In this document: one piece after another, positions 1-13,077 of the stretch | Layout: every line of letters begins with the position of its first letter | Numbering within the stretch: the first letter of the stretch is position 1 | NCBI RefSeq assembly: GCF_000276665.1 | Contig: NW_004955423.1 | Coordinates: 7,781,655 to 7,845,654, forward strand | Direction: 5' to 3' | DNA length: 64,000 bases | Origin: Chinchilla lanigera | Lineage: Eukaryota; Chordata; Mammalia; Rodentia; Chinchillidae | Notes under the pieces: generated by a model | Told to the model about the DNA's origin: nothing | The model's database searches: none | The model's input: the letters and a program-made list of their open reading frames with translations, nothing else | Program-made: the position numbers and the translations under genes

Positions 1-661
1 TCCCACATTGTACACATGTCCCTAATCTCATTTGAAGTGAGAGATTTCTCTGCCTTTTCCTCCTCTTCCTCTACAAATGAGATCACCATAACCTCTTACT
101 TTTCCGGGCTGATCTCCCACAGTCCTGCAGGGAGAAAGGAGGTGAGGGAGGGAGGAGAACCACTGTCTCAGTTGTGACCATGTGAGGTTTGGCACATTGT
201 TAATATTACAAAACATCTCTTGCTTATGAAGTTAAAATGTATTAGAAATGTTTGCTTGTTTTGCAGGACACTCACGGAACAAGTTACTCAAATCCAAACT
301 TTTACTGTATTTCTTATTGGATGGTCCTAGTGGGACTGAGGACCATAGTTGGCCTATGGTTTATTTGTCTGTTTTCTAGTCCTACTGGTTGTGAATTTTA
401 CTGTAGTACTCTAAGACCTAGACTAGTAAAGACTTCTACACACTTATGTAGAAAATGGTGGGTCTTTTGGAAATTGGCGATCAGTGAGTGATAGTACTAT
501 GCAATTTTGATACTATTTTGAGTTAGTGTAACAATGAGTAGGAGCTATAATTTTTGTCTTTGAAATCTTTACATCACGTGAGGATCTTTATCTTATAAAG
601 TAAAGACAGAAAAGAATCTACTGAAATAAGTTTAATAACTGAAATATTTCTTAGCTTTCAG
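1..661. other. Sequence upstream of ODF2L coding exon 1
   Basis: AT-rich and with no recognisable repeat, CpG island or coding exon. By gene orientation this should be ODF2L 5' intron. The promoter is not evident in the window. Confidence 0.6.
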
Positions 662-708
662 CTTGTGTGGAGTTGTTGAAGCCACTTGTGAAGCCATTTA
701 CTGAATTT

Positions 709-821
709 ATGGAGAAACCAACAAATCATGGCAGTCAGTCTGAAGAACTCTTTGCCCATCTTAAAAGTACAACAGAGAAAGAACATTTACCACGGAGTGC
801 CAGTGAAAATCAGCTCACCTG
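709..821 (+). CDS. ODF2L: ODF2L coding exon 1 (residues 1-37 and part of 38)
   Basis: The exon probably begins at 662, after the acceptor ...TAGCTTTCAG. The ATG at 709 ([15 protein letters not shown]) matches the family start. The exon ends at 821 inside a Cys codon (TG|C), with donor GTATTC, which is a weak match to consensus. Readthrough would add WYSHHY, which is not family-like. The frame stays open from 664 to 709, so an upstream in-frame start in an earlier exon cannot be ruled out. Confidence 0.9.
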
Positions 822-3800
822 GTATTCTCATCATTATCGGGGGAAATCTAATCTGATTTTGGGGATTCATATATTGTCTCTAATGTACATTATGAATAAA
901 ATGTTGTATACTTTCAAAACTATTATTTTCAAATTTAAAATTCATTAAACTATTTACTGTGATACAACTGTACTGTGTTTTCCAGACATTCACTAGGTTT
1001 TTCAGTCTTAATGAAACCAATGAAAAATGATAACCAAATCCATTAAAATGTGTAAAGTAAGTCTTAACTAAGTAAATGGAAATATCAATAATATGAAATA
1101 GAGGAAATATAGGTAGTGAGTACTAATTCACTATCATTTGGTATATCGCTATATGATAAACACGTCATATTTTATTTCTTTAGAATGGGAAATACATTAG
1201 TTATTTACATACATCATTATTCCCCAAAATAACACTCTTAAAATATTTTATTTTCTGCCCATGATTTTTAATGAGGGATAGGTGTCATTTATCACCATAA
1301 TCTTCTTTGGCCCTTTATGTTAAGCCAGTGAGACTCACTAACAGAATCTATGTTTGGACATAGCTGTACAATGCCATTATACTATGTTCTGTACAGAAGA
1401 GAAAAGCTGCCTACTAGAGCTACAGTGTGTTCATGTCCCTTGGAATTTTATTCATATTGAGAAAGTTCCTTTAAATATAGTTCTATAGTACATAGATTTT
1501 TCCATTCAAATAACTTACAATTACATAAAAGAAAAATAGAGTGAAACGAAGTACGGTATTTTCAAAAGTATACTCGAAAGTCAGACTCTTGAGCCCTGCC
1601 TCCTTTTTTTGCAGTGCTGGAGTTTGAACCTTGAATATTGTCAAATATTCCTCCTTCACTAACTCCTCTGATTTTTCTCTACCACTGTTTGTTCCTAGGG
1701 GTTAAAAAAGTGTTGCACCCCTGTTTCTGAGTTACTCTTCAAAGTTTTGAACCCCATTCTGTAAGTTTTGGGTGTTTGCAGATAGGTCAAGATGCCTTGT
1801 GTCTAGGGGCTTAGAGAGTCATCCTGAATCATTACACTTTCTTCCCCCAGTAGGGGAGAGGCCAGGTAAACACAAGCAAGAGTGCAGGTATTAGCACCCT
1901 TGTTTTGAGTGCTAAGGCACGTATTCCAGAGTCAAGTGTGAAGGATTTTGAGATATCTGGAAAGCCTGTAGTTTTTGTGTTCCACTTGTTTAGCTTATTC
2001 ATTCTTTTGGAGGAAATTTTTGTGAAGGACAGTAGGTTTCATGCAAAGGTTTGAGAATAAGAACAAAGACATATACTTTTTAAAATTTGGAATAAGGGAA
2101 AAGGAGCAGAAGGAAAAAAAGACACATTCACATACTTAGTCTTATAAATTAGAGAGGGGATATTGAATAATTACTAAACAGCACAGTTAAGCACTACTCT
2201 TACGGCTTTTGTGGTTTACATAGCCTTACATTTTAAGAAAAATTACCTTTCCTTGTATAGAGAGTGTAAAAAAATTGTGGAAGTTAGGAAAAAGTTTGCA
2301 CATTTTCTGTGATAATTCGTCATCATATTTTGTAGAGCAGCTTATAGAACTAATTGTTCCATATTAACATAAAAAGTGTAACTAATATGTAGTAGACTAA
2401 ATTTAAATTTTACTTGTGCATATGTAATTAGCTTGAAGCAAGACATCCTAAAGGATGAAAAGACTGAATTGGAGGCAACACTAAAGGAAGCTGAGTTGGC
2501 GACCTGTTCTGTAGAATTACTTTTGCCATTATTTAAGAACACCATTGAAGAGACTGATTTTGCAAATGTGAGTATTTGATTCATGACATCTAATAAAATG
2601 AAAAGATAGAATGCACAGAATACATTAACTGAGATCTCATAAGTAGGTATGCTTACATGTGGGTATTCGATGCTTAAAAATGGTAATTCATCAGTGTTTT
2701 ATTTATTCCTGTGTCATTAACTCCAGTTCTTTCCCTAAAGATACAGTAATCTCAGGCCTGCGCTAGGTGAGAAGCTCCACTGGACACTGTATGTTTGGCT
2801 TCTTGATTTCCCTGAGCTTTAACTAGAGTATCAGCTCTTCTCAAGGGTGAATTTACAAGTAAATCTTCTAAGAGATAAGATATTTTTCTTTTCTATCGTG
2901 CTATTTGGAAATAAAACTATTTTAAAGTTTTAACATGTTAAAGTTTCAGTTAGGGACAAAAAATAGTATCTTATAACTTTTATTAGAATAAATACTGTAA
3001 TACTTTTGGAGTTTAAGTCCTTATTTGTGTTTTAATTTAATGCACTATGTAACAGATCCTCTCTACTATTACTGTTAAGTTTGGCACAGTTTACTATTAT
3101 TATATGCAAAAGAATGGCTTTGTTGATGGGAAAAGTAATTTTTCAATGGTGATATTTAATTTAATTTTTTTAGAATTTTTGAGAGTTACTTATTTTCAAG
3201 GGTCTTATAAGATATTTCAGTTGGTAATATTTTAGAGCATTTTACCTAATACTGTGTTTTAAAATGTTTACCTGGCTCTTATACCTTGTCAGGCCAATGT
3301 TTCTGCATCGAATTTGAAGAGGATTTCTGAACAGAAGGAAATATTAACAAAAGAATTAAATACCTTTAAACATGTAAAATTAGCTTTGGAACGTCTTGGA
3401 AAGGCAGACTACAGACAAGTAAGGCAGCAGTGCTAAGCACTTAATTAATAACGATGTGTTTCACTTGAAGAATATATTATTTCTGTGGCTATAAAAATGA
3501 AGACAGTGATATATTTGAAATGGAAATAATTCTTTGAATTTGTGTTTGCAATGGTAGTCATGAAACTGACCCCTACTTTTAATGTTTCATAAATAGTTCT
3601 TGAAAACATGACACATTTTTATAGAAAACAGATTTTTCTTGGAAGCTAAGCAGGGCCGGGCCTGGTTAGTACTTAGATGAGAGAAAACAGATTTTTACTT
3701 CCTATCCAAAAGACTTGCGTTATTTATTATACTTCATTTAGCTACTTGCAATAAAATACATATTCTTAGAGTTTGTGGTCCTGCATAATTATATTTTATA

Positions 3801-6800
3801 TACATATATTATTTTTAAGATTTAAAAAATTTGTTTGGTACATAAAAAATTTTACATATGACTAGGGTAGCATGTAATCTTTTGATACATGTGTACATTG
3901 TGTAATGTTTAAGCATATCTACCTCCTCAAACATTTATCTTTTTAATGAAAATTCAGAATCTTCTGGTTTTTGAAATACACAGTACATCATCACTATCTA
4001 TAGTCACCCCTTGTGCCATAGCCCCCGGGAACTTACTACTGACTGTAATTTAGTACCCATTGACCAACCCTTTCCTTCTCTCTCCACTGCTCTCCCTGGC
4101 TGCTGGTAACTACTGTTCTACTCTCAGCTTCTATGAATGCAGCTATCCCTTGCTTATTTCACTTAACATCGTGGTCTTGCTGCTTCTATCAGGCTTTTAT
4201 TAAGTTTTAGGGTTAGCTCATATTTCATTGTGTATATGTACCCATTTTCTTAATCCATTCGTCATTTCATGGACACAGAAAGTTTGTCTCCTTTTCTTGT
4301 GAGTAGTGCTACAGGAATCACAGGACTGCAGACTTTTCTTCAGCATGCTGATTTAATTCTCTTTGGATGTATACTGAACAGTAGGATTGCTAGGGTCACA
4401 AAAATGGTTCTGTTTTTACAATTGTGAGGAACCTCCAATATTGTTTATCAGAGTGGCTGTACTCATTCACATTCGTAGCAACAATGTACCAGATTTCCTC
4501 TTTTTCTACATCCTTGACAGCACTTGTCTTTATCTGTTTGATCATAGCCATTGTTACTGGGGTGAGGTGATATTCGTCCTGGTTTTAATTTGCATTTCCC
4601 TAGTTGGTAGTGGTATCGAGCATTTTTTCATGTACCAGTGGCCATTTGTGTATTTTCTGTAGCTCTATTTTTAAATATTTATTTATTCTTTTTTCCCCTG
4701 GATATCAGCCTCTTGCCAGAGCTATAGTTTGAAAATACTTTCTCTCTGTGGTCTTGTTTATTTCCTTCACTGTGTAGAAGCATTATATTTTTATATAATC
4801 TCACTTGTCTATTTTTGTTTCCTGTGATTTTGGGATCTTGTCTAAAAAAATCCTTCTTAATAGCAGTGTCCTAAGGTGTTATATATATCTCTATCTATCT
4901 ATATAGATAGAGATACAGGTATATATTCCCTTTTTTTTCTTTTTGGGTAAAGGCTTTATGAAGATAAAATTCACATATCATATATTTCCCCCACTTTAAA
5001 TATTAAATTATTGTTTTTTAGTATGTCACAGAGTTGTGCAGTTGTCACCACAATCAATTTTGGAGCATTTTCATCACTTTAAAATGAAATTCTGTATCTT
5101 CACCCCTAAAGGATCTCTAGGCAATCACTGTCTATTTCTGGCTCTGTATTTGCCTCTTCTGGATATTTTATATTAATTGAATCATGATACGTGGTTTTTC
5201 ATGACGATATTCTTTCAGTTAGAATATTTTGAAGGTTCTTCCATGTTACAGCCTTATCTAGGACTTTATTCTTCTTTATTGCTGAATAATTTTCTACTTA
5301 TGGGCATATGTACACTTTTACCTATGCACTCACCAGTTAATGGATATTGGGTTTATTGACGATAGAGTGTTAAATGCAAAAGTAATTTATTAAATATTTC
5401 TTCAACAAATAGGAATCTTAATGTTTTGGCAACTGTGAAAACAGCTGCTATGCACATTACTTTACAGCGCTGTAGTCTGGATATGTTTTCATTTCTTTGT
5501 ATATTTACCCAGGAGTGGAATTGCTTGGCACACATGCTTCAGACATACTCACATATGCACACACTCATGCACACACACTTTCCCTTTAACTACCGAAGGG
5601 TTTCCTTGGGTCTGGAGCAGTGCTTCTCCACTTTGCCCTGCTCTGCACTGTGCGCACGCAGAGTCTAGTCTCAGCCCATCTTACCCAGCATAGCGCCGCA
5701 AAAGTGGAATGAGAGGATGCCACCTCACCAGTAGGAGACGCTGTTGCAGAGCCTCTCCTCCAACATACAAAAAAACTAAAGCCTGACCTCAGCGATGCAG
5801 GGATGAAGTATGGCAGTGATGGCCAACCTAGGGCACGGTGTTATTGCATTTCTCTCTTAAGACAAAAGGTGTTAACATAGAGTTGTTTGTTTTTGTTTTC
5901 TAAACTAAAACTTGGGTATTCAGGTTTAATCGCAGTGTTGACACTCTGCAATAGATAAGTGGGTTTTGGATTGCAGTTTGGCCCTAAAAGGTTCACCATC
6001 GCTGAAATGTGCTATGGTCAAGTAAGAGTATTTAAAAGAACAATTTAATACTGTTTGCTTCTTAACTATTTTTTCTCATTTGCCAAATAAAGAAATTACA
6101 CAAGATCAAGATTCTTAACCTGAAGATCTTAATTTGAGGTCTATAAAACTTTTGAAATTTTATGTAAATTATAATGTAGTGATTAGAGATAATATCTCCA
6201 TATCAATAATTTTTACTTCTTTTTGCTTATCACATCTTTTGAGTCTTAGTACAACTATACCTGACAAGATTAACCTGTAAGAAGCTGAAAAAAAATTTTT
6301 CTTTTGGTCTTCTTGAGACAAGGTCTCACTCTGCAGTTCAGGCTGGGCTTGAGCTCACTTGGTAGCCCAGGCTGGTCTCAAACTGGCAATGATCATCCTA
6401 CCTCAGCCTCCCGAGTGCTGGGATTACAGGCAGATGCCACCACGCCCGGTTTGAAAAATGTTGAGTAACAAAATCTTGACTCCCTTTTGCCTCTTTATTA
6501 TGATGGCATTTTCTCAGAATTGTAAAAATTATATAATATTAGATAACAGATTTATAATTAAAAAGTTATATGCCCATCAGAAATCTAAATAAACAAAAAT
6601 GTAATAATTCTTTTGATGTCAATAGTCAGTGAAAAGTCACTATTAAGCTCTATTAAATTTATGTTGTATATACTTGTAGTCTTTTATTCTATTACTGTGT
6701 ATGTGCTGTTTGTGTATATATATAATATATATTATCTTAGAAAAATGAGGTCATGCTATTCTCATTGTCTTATGACCTCACTTTTGTAGTTTACGTTGTC

Positions 6801-9800
6801 TTATCAGTATTTCCTTAACTACTAAATATTTCTTCAATAGAAAGGACTCTTAACTAAGCTCTGTGGACCCCATAGCCCTCTGAAATTGTGTGTAGAATTG
6901 TGCACTATGTGCATATATCTGTATTTTGGATTTAAAGGAACTTATAGTTTGATGTTCTTAAGTAGGAACCTGACCCTCAAAAATAAACAAACATTCCCCA
7001 TGGTCTCATTTTAAATCGCTACATAGAATTCTGTTACTAACTTGCTGTCTTTCTTTGAGAAATTTCTTATTGCTAGAATTTAGGGTGTTTATCATTTTCG
7101 CCTATGTATAAAAGGTAGTATGTTGAAGTTCTTTTGTAATAGGGTTTTTGTGATTTTTAAATGTTGTTGGCCTACATTTTTAGTGGTTTTCTCTTGGAAT
7201 TAATTCAATAAATGAACTGATTTCATAAGTCATGGCCAAGAAAGGATTTGGAACATTTAGACAAAAATATTTCTGATAGTAACTCTCTTAGGAGTCTGAA
7301 CTGTATATAGTGGTCTCTATTAATTTTTTGAGTGGTGCTTATTCAACTTCCTGCTTCTTTTTTATATACAGAGGTGTAACTGTGGACACTGATTTATAAC
7401 TTCCTTTCTTCACAGACAGGAGACAATTTACCCAGCATGTTGTTAAAGAATCTAACTGATAACGAAAGTGAAAACACTGTAAGTGATTCTTTACTTTCTG
7501 TCCATTCCTTCTGACTTTTTTTGCTGGTATGAAATTAGTCAATATTGTCTCAGATGGAAATTTCTTTTATGTTGTTTTCTGAAGAATCTTAAGAAGAAGG
7601 TACTTGAAAAGGAGAATTATATTCAGGAACTTTCTTGCTTGTTTCAGAATGAAAAGGTAAGCAAATTTTGAGCTTTTGAACTTAAGTCACCACATTTTCT
7701 TAATACAGACTCCCTCTTCCCTTATCCCATCCTGGTCCTATGTCCTTAGAAGTAAATGAAAGAAAGGAACAGGAAAGGCTTTTTGACAATTTAGTTTATT
7801 TGGAATATTTTATAAGCTTAATATTTCAAAGATAGCTTCATTTTTCTCAGCTTTTAAAAAGTTTTTTTTGGTTGTTTTTAGGGTTTTGTAGTTAAAAGTG
7901 TACTTGATATAAATCAGCACAATTTAAGAACACTTATAAAATTATATTGTGTTTCAATTTGGGAACAAATCAAAGAATTTTTGTGTTTGTAGGAGTATTT
8001 TAGACATACCTATAATTTTACTGAGTAGAGACTGAAAATTTTTTTTGCAAAAGATTATTATCAAGACGCATTAAATAAAATGTGGGGAGAAACGTCCTCC
8101 CTAGTTTTGTATAAAATAAGTTTGTGATAGGGCATTAGTTTGTGTAAAGTATTTTGCTTTTATAAGCCTTTGCAATTGTGATTGGAGTGTGGTAAAATTA
8201 AAAGTGTTGGTGGGAAATAGTAAATAACTTTTTTTCCCATTTTCTCTTCTCTCTTCTAGGCAAATGCTTTGAAAGCAAACCGTTTTTCTCAATCAGTAAA
8301 AGTAGTACATGAACGACTGCAACTCCAAATTAATAAAAAGGAAGCAGAAAATGATAAGTTAAAAGAATACATAAAGGTTATAAACTCTTATCCATTTTTA
8401 TAGTTTTAGTGATAAAAATCCATGAAAAACTAGAAAGCTATTCCTGAATTGTGGAATATGGTGATTATAAAATAATTCAGTTTGAGCATTGCCATGGAAA
8501 TCCATTTAAGGTAAACCTTAATGGTAAGAATTCTGGTCCTTCTAAAAATTTGGGCCCCAATCCAAATATAAAAATACTATCTCTTTTTAGTACCATTCTA
8601 GGAGAGATATGTAAAGATTGAATTATTTTAAACATCTCTCATGATGTCTATTGTACAAATTTGATAAAAAACAAAATATGAAGGAGAAAATAAAAACAAT
8701 TTAAACCACTAAGATATCAAAACCATTGTTACCTTTTTGGTATGTATGATTCTAGTCTTTTTCCTCTATCTATCTATATATACATACATACATACATAAC
8801 ACAAAGCAGTCAATACATTTTTGTTAATTGTAAAAATTTAAAAATCAGATAACCTAGCTTGTAATTAGATAATTAAGTAATTCTTATGCATTTTTGTAAG
8901 TTAGTGGGATTATATACAATTACAATGTACAATGAAAGGAAAAATATACAATTAAAGTGCAACTATGGAGAAATTTTGGTTTACTATTCTCTTGGTGGGA
9001 CTGTCACTTTAAGATAAGAATTTAAAGTTGCTATCATATATAACAACTGGATCTACCATTATTATTTTTGCCAAAGGAAAAGAAGCAGGGTTCTCTTCTT
9101 CAGAGAATTGTACAGATTTGCCCTATGGAGCCTAAGGACTTCTACTTAGACTTCTGTTTGTCTTTACACTCCTGAATGATAGCAGTTGGTCTGCAACCTG
9201 TAGTGTGTATTTCAGGGCTGTGCCACGGTTTATGTATTTTTTCTTTCAATGACAGAAGGCTTTTGCTCTTTACGAGGATACTAAGCAGGTTTGTGGATGG
9301 TGTAAATTTGTTCTGTATTCCCCCATATATTCTTTTTAAGTCTCTTCTCCCATCGATTCCCTGTGTCCATTACATTGTTGTCTTAGGACACTGCAGATGA
9401 AGTAGATAAGGCATTACAGTGCTCTGTATGGTAAATACAAGAGAATACAGTAACTGTGATCTAACATATGAAACAGTTATCTACCCCAAATTATCTTTTA
9501 CAATTTTAATTTCCTCAAATAGCAGTTGGGAAGGTTTTAAAAATACTCATAAATTTAAAAATGAAATATTAAATGATTTTTAAAGGTAAGTGTTTAACTG
9601 TTATTTTTTATATCCCTGATAATTTAAAGAAAGGACGTCAAGCTAAAATCCAGACTTTGCCATGACATTTTCCTGTCTGATTTCTTTTTAAAAATGCAAA
9701 TGTTAAGAAGTGATTAAAAGAAGTTGCCGTAGGTTGCTGAGTGTTCTACATTCCTCCTGTTCATGTACTTTTAAAACACTAATTGGGCTGGGGATAGAGC

Positions 9801-12800
9801 TTGGTGGTACAGTGCCTGCCTGGCAAGCGTGAGTTCCTGAGTTCAATTCCTGGAAATGGGTCTGGGGATTTAGCTCAGTGGCACAGCGCCTGCCTGGCAA
9901 GTGCAAGGCTGTAAGTTTGATTCCTGGTACCAGGAAAGGAATCCAAAAAAAAAAAAAAAACAATTCCTGGAAAAAAAAAAACACTAATCGGGGTTAGGAT
10001 TTAGTTTTTTGATTTAGGTATGAGAACATTTCTTTTTTAAGAGTAAAAACAGGGAATTTAGTTTGGCAATATAAATATCAGTTTTTACTGTGTGAAGTTA
10101 GTTTGTTGTGTGTAGTCTTAAAAATTTACTTTGTAGTTCTCTGAAAACTGAACAAATTTGATTTTTACAATCTCTGTAATGTAGCAATTAGAGTTAGAAT
10201 ATTGTTTAACTTTAGAAAAGATAATGAATAATTTTCTCCATAATATACAGCAACCATGTAGTTCTGCAGTAGGAAAAAAGCCAATGATAGACTTAAAGTA
10301 TGTCCATTCATTTGGCAAATGACTGAGGATTTTCTGTGAAACTAAGAAGATATTTTGATCGTTTCAGTACACTTCCTGATAGTTTGCTAAATTTAGGATA
10401 TGATAAAAAGTGAGAAAATCCAGTTCTATGCTTGTCTTTTTTGGGAGGGGGCAGTGGTGGCTTTATGGGCCAGGTGGCTCCTTGAGGGGGATAAGGCGTG
10501 AAGAGTGGGTGGCCCGGATGCCAGGCCGGCCCTGCTTCACAGATTTGGAGGTGATGGAGAACTCGCCCAGGTAGTGGCCGATCATCTCAGGCTCCACCTG
10601 GGTGAAGGTCTTGCCATTGCAGACCTTGCCCACCATGCTGCCCACCATCTCAGGCAGGATGATCACGCCTCGAAGGTGTGTCTTCACCACTTGGGGCTTC
10701 TCCATGGGTGGTGCCTCCTTTTTGGCCTTGGGAAGGTGCTTCAGCAGCGGGTGCTGCTTCGCCGCAGGCATCGGGTCGGCTGCTGCCTCTGCCTTGCACT
10801 GTACAGCTGCGTCAGCTGTTCAGAGGACATGTCTAGCAGCTGGCCGAGGTCCACGCTGCGGTACGTAAACTTGCGGAAGGTTCGCTTTTTCTGCTCCACT
10901 TCCACCATCGTGCCAGGTCTTCGGAAAAGACCGCCCCTATAAGATTGTTTTATAAAAAAAATCTTTTTACTTAAACTATCAAACATGAAAGGATTTTTAC
11001 TTACGTGTAGCATTTACTGTATTCATGGTACAATGATGACACCCGGTGGCTTGTAAGAGGAATGACAGTTATATTTTCTGTGCAGTGGTCTTTTCTCTTG
11101 TGTAGAGACTTGCTGTCCTGTTCTTGTTTTTCCCCCAGCTACTCAGTGCAATCTTTCATAAGACTTTTAGTTTACTTTAAATTTTTTTTTCAGTACTGGG
11201 GAGTGAACCTGTGCTTAGCAAGCGTTGTACCACTGAGCTACACACCCACCGCTTTTTAAATTTTTATTTTGAGACAGGTCTCACAAGCCTTCGTGGAACG
11301 TGCAGTTCTCTTGCCTCAGCCTCCTCAGCAGCTGGGATTACAGGCATGCAATATTTTAAAGACAGCTTAAGAATGTGCTTTTACTTCTATTAGTTTACCC
11401 AGTCACCTTTCAAAAAGAGATCAAAGCTAAATCCAAAAATGTGCTTTGTTAGTGACAGTTAAGACGTCTGGTTTTTGTGATACAGAATTGAAAAGCCCCG
11501 TCTTTTCTGTGACTCCTTTGAAATTTTTTTTACTAAAATGACTGTCTGGGGCATAAAAGACTAGAACCCAAATTCTGTAATAATTTCACATTCTTTTCAG
11601 TATTACATATCCTCAAAAATGTAAAAGCATTAAAATTTTGTCTTTAACATTTACATATATAATACCCAGATACTTTCAATACAAAAATCTTAAAATAATT
11701 TAAAATAAAAACATGAAAGCTGTCACACTAAGTCAGATCCATTATCCCCCTAGAGTAATAAGATTCTTTCATTATGTTACCAAGAAATACATCAGAGATG
11801 ATCATGCCGGTTAACGTAATCACACTCAACTAGTAAGAGCCTGTCCTCAGTGATGTTTTTACCTTTACTGATATTATACATACAATAGTCACTGATTTAC
11901 CTAAACATGTGTTTAGTGTTGGAGTCAATCATTACCTCCAAAAATGTACCACTCATTGAGTAAAATAGTGCTTTTATTGTCCTTAATGTAACTTTATTCC
12001 AGTGTCTGGGCATGCTCCTTAATTTGAGTAAATTAAAATTTGGTAAGTCTATGTTCATCTCATTTTTACCCTTCATAATTTTGATCATATCTTCCTTAAG
12101 CTTTTATCTTTCCCAATAAAAAATACTAATGTATTTGAGGATTAAGCTTTTATCATTGAAACTAAAGAGTACTAGTATATTTTGGGAGCTACCAGTTCGT
12201 TCTGAACTCTGCATGCCTCTTATTTGGATAATTTCCAGATCAATTTTTAAATTAGTTTTTAAAACTATTTCTATGTGTCATTCTAGATATGAAGTTAAAG
12301 ATGTCCTAATAAATCACAGAAATTTTAAAGAAGATAGTATTTATATCATAGCCACCAATATTAGTCTATTTAATAAGGTAGCATTAGTTTTATGTAAATT
12401 TCAATATTTTAAAATTATAATTTTTATAACTGGTTACAAAGAAACATGGCTGAAATCATCTTTCTTCACATTTTTTTCTTTTATTCATCTTAGGACTAGC
12501 TGTTTCGATAAGATCTGTGCAGATGATATACATGTTTTTATGATGTTTATGCAAACATTGGCTTTCTGAAATAATTAAATTGTTAATATTTTTTTTAGAG
12601 CTTAGAAACCAAAATAGCCAAATGGAACTTGCAGTTGAGAACAAATAAGCATGAGGCTGCAGCCATGCAAGAAGCAAGTAAGCAAAAGGTTATAGCTCTG
12701 AAAAAGGCGTCCAAAATCTACAAACACAGATTCGAACATTTTACAGGAGATGCTGAGCACCTCACCTCCCAAATTAGGGATCAGGTAAGTACGTGTATAC

Positions 12801-13021
12801 GTTCGTTTTCAAAGATGTACTTTGTGTGTGTACTTAGTTTACGTTGTTAATGCCATGATGCTTAATATAATAATTTTAGTCTTCTAATGCTGTTGATACT
12901 AGAAAAACTTTACTCATATTTTTTGCCTCAGTCTTTTATTTTGCAATAATAAAAATACAAAATTTATTGAATTATATCAACTTTTCCTTGGGAGCTTTAG
13001 TGAAAGGAAATGTTAATTGTA

Positions 13022-13077
<56 letters not shown>

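Noticed and set aside
252..491. Possible extra 5' exon after TTTTGCAG at about 259-266
   Set aside because: The acceptor-like site is plausible, but the peptide has no resemblance to ODF2L and I see no matching donor or start.
10505..10942. 145-codon + strand open frame
   Set aside because: It is the shadow of the GC-rich RPS15 retrocopy on the other strand.
12129..12569. 146-codon open frame on the + strand, present identically at 14535-14975
   Set aside because: It is AT-rich intron sequence with no domain or composition of a protein. It appears twice only because the block is duplicated in the assembly.
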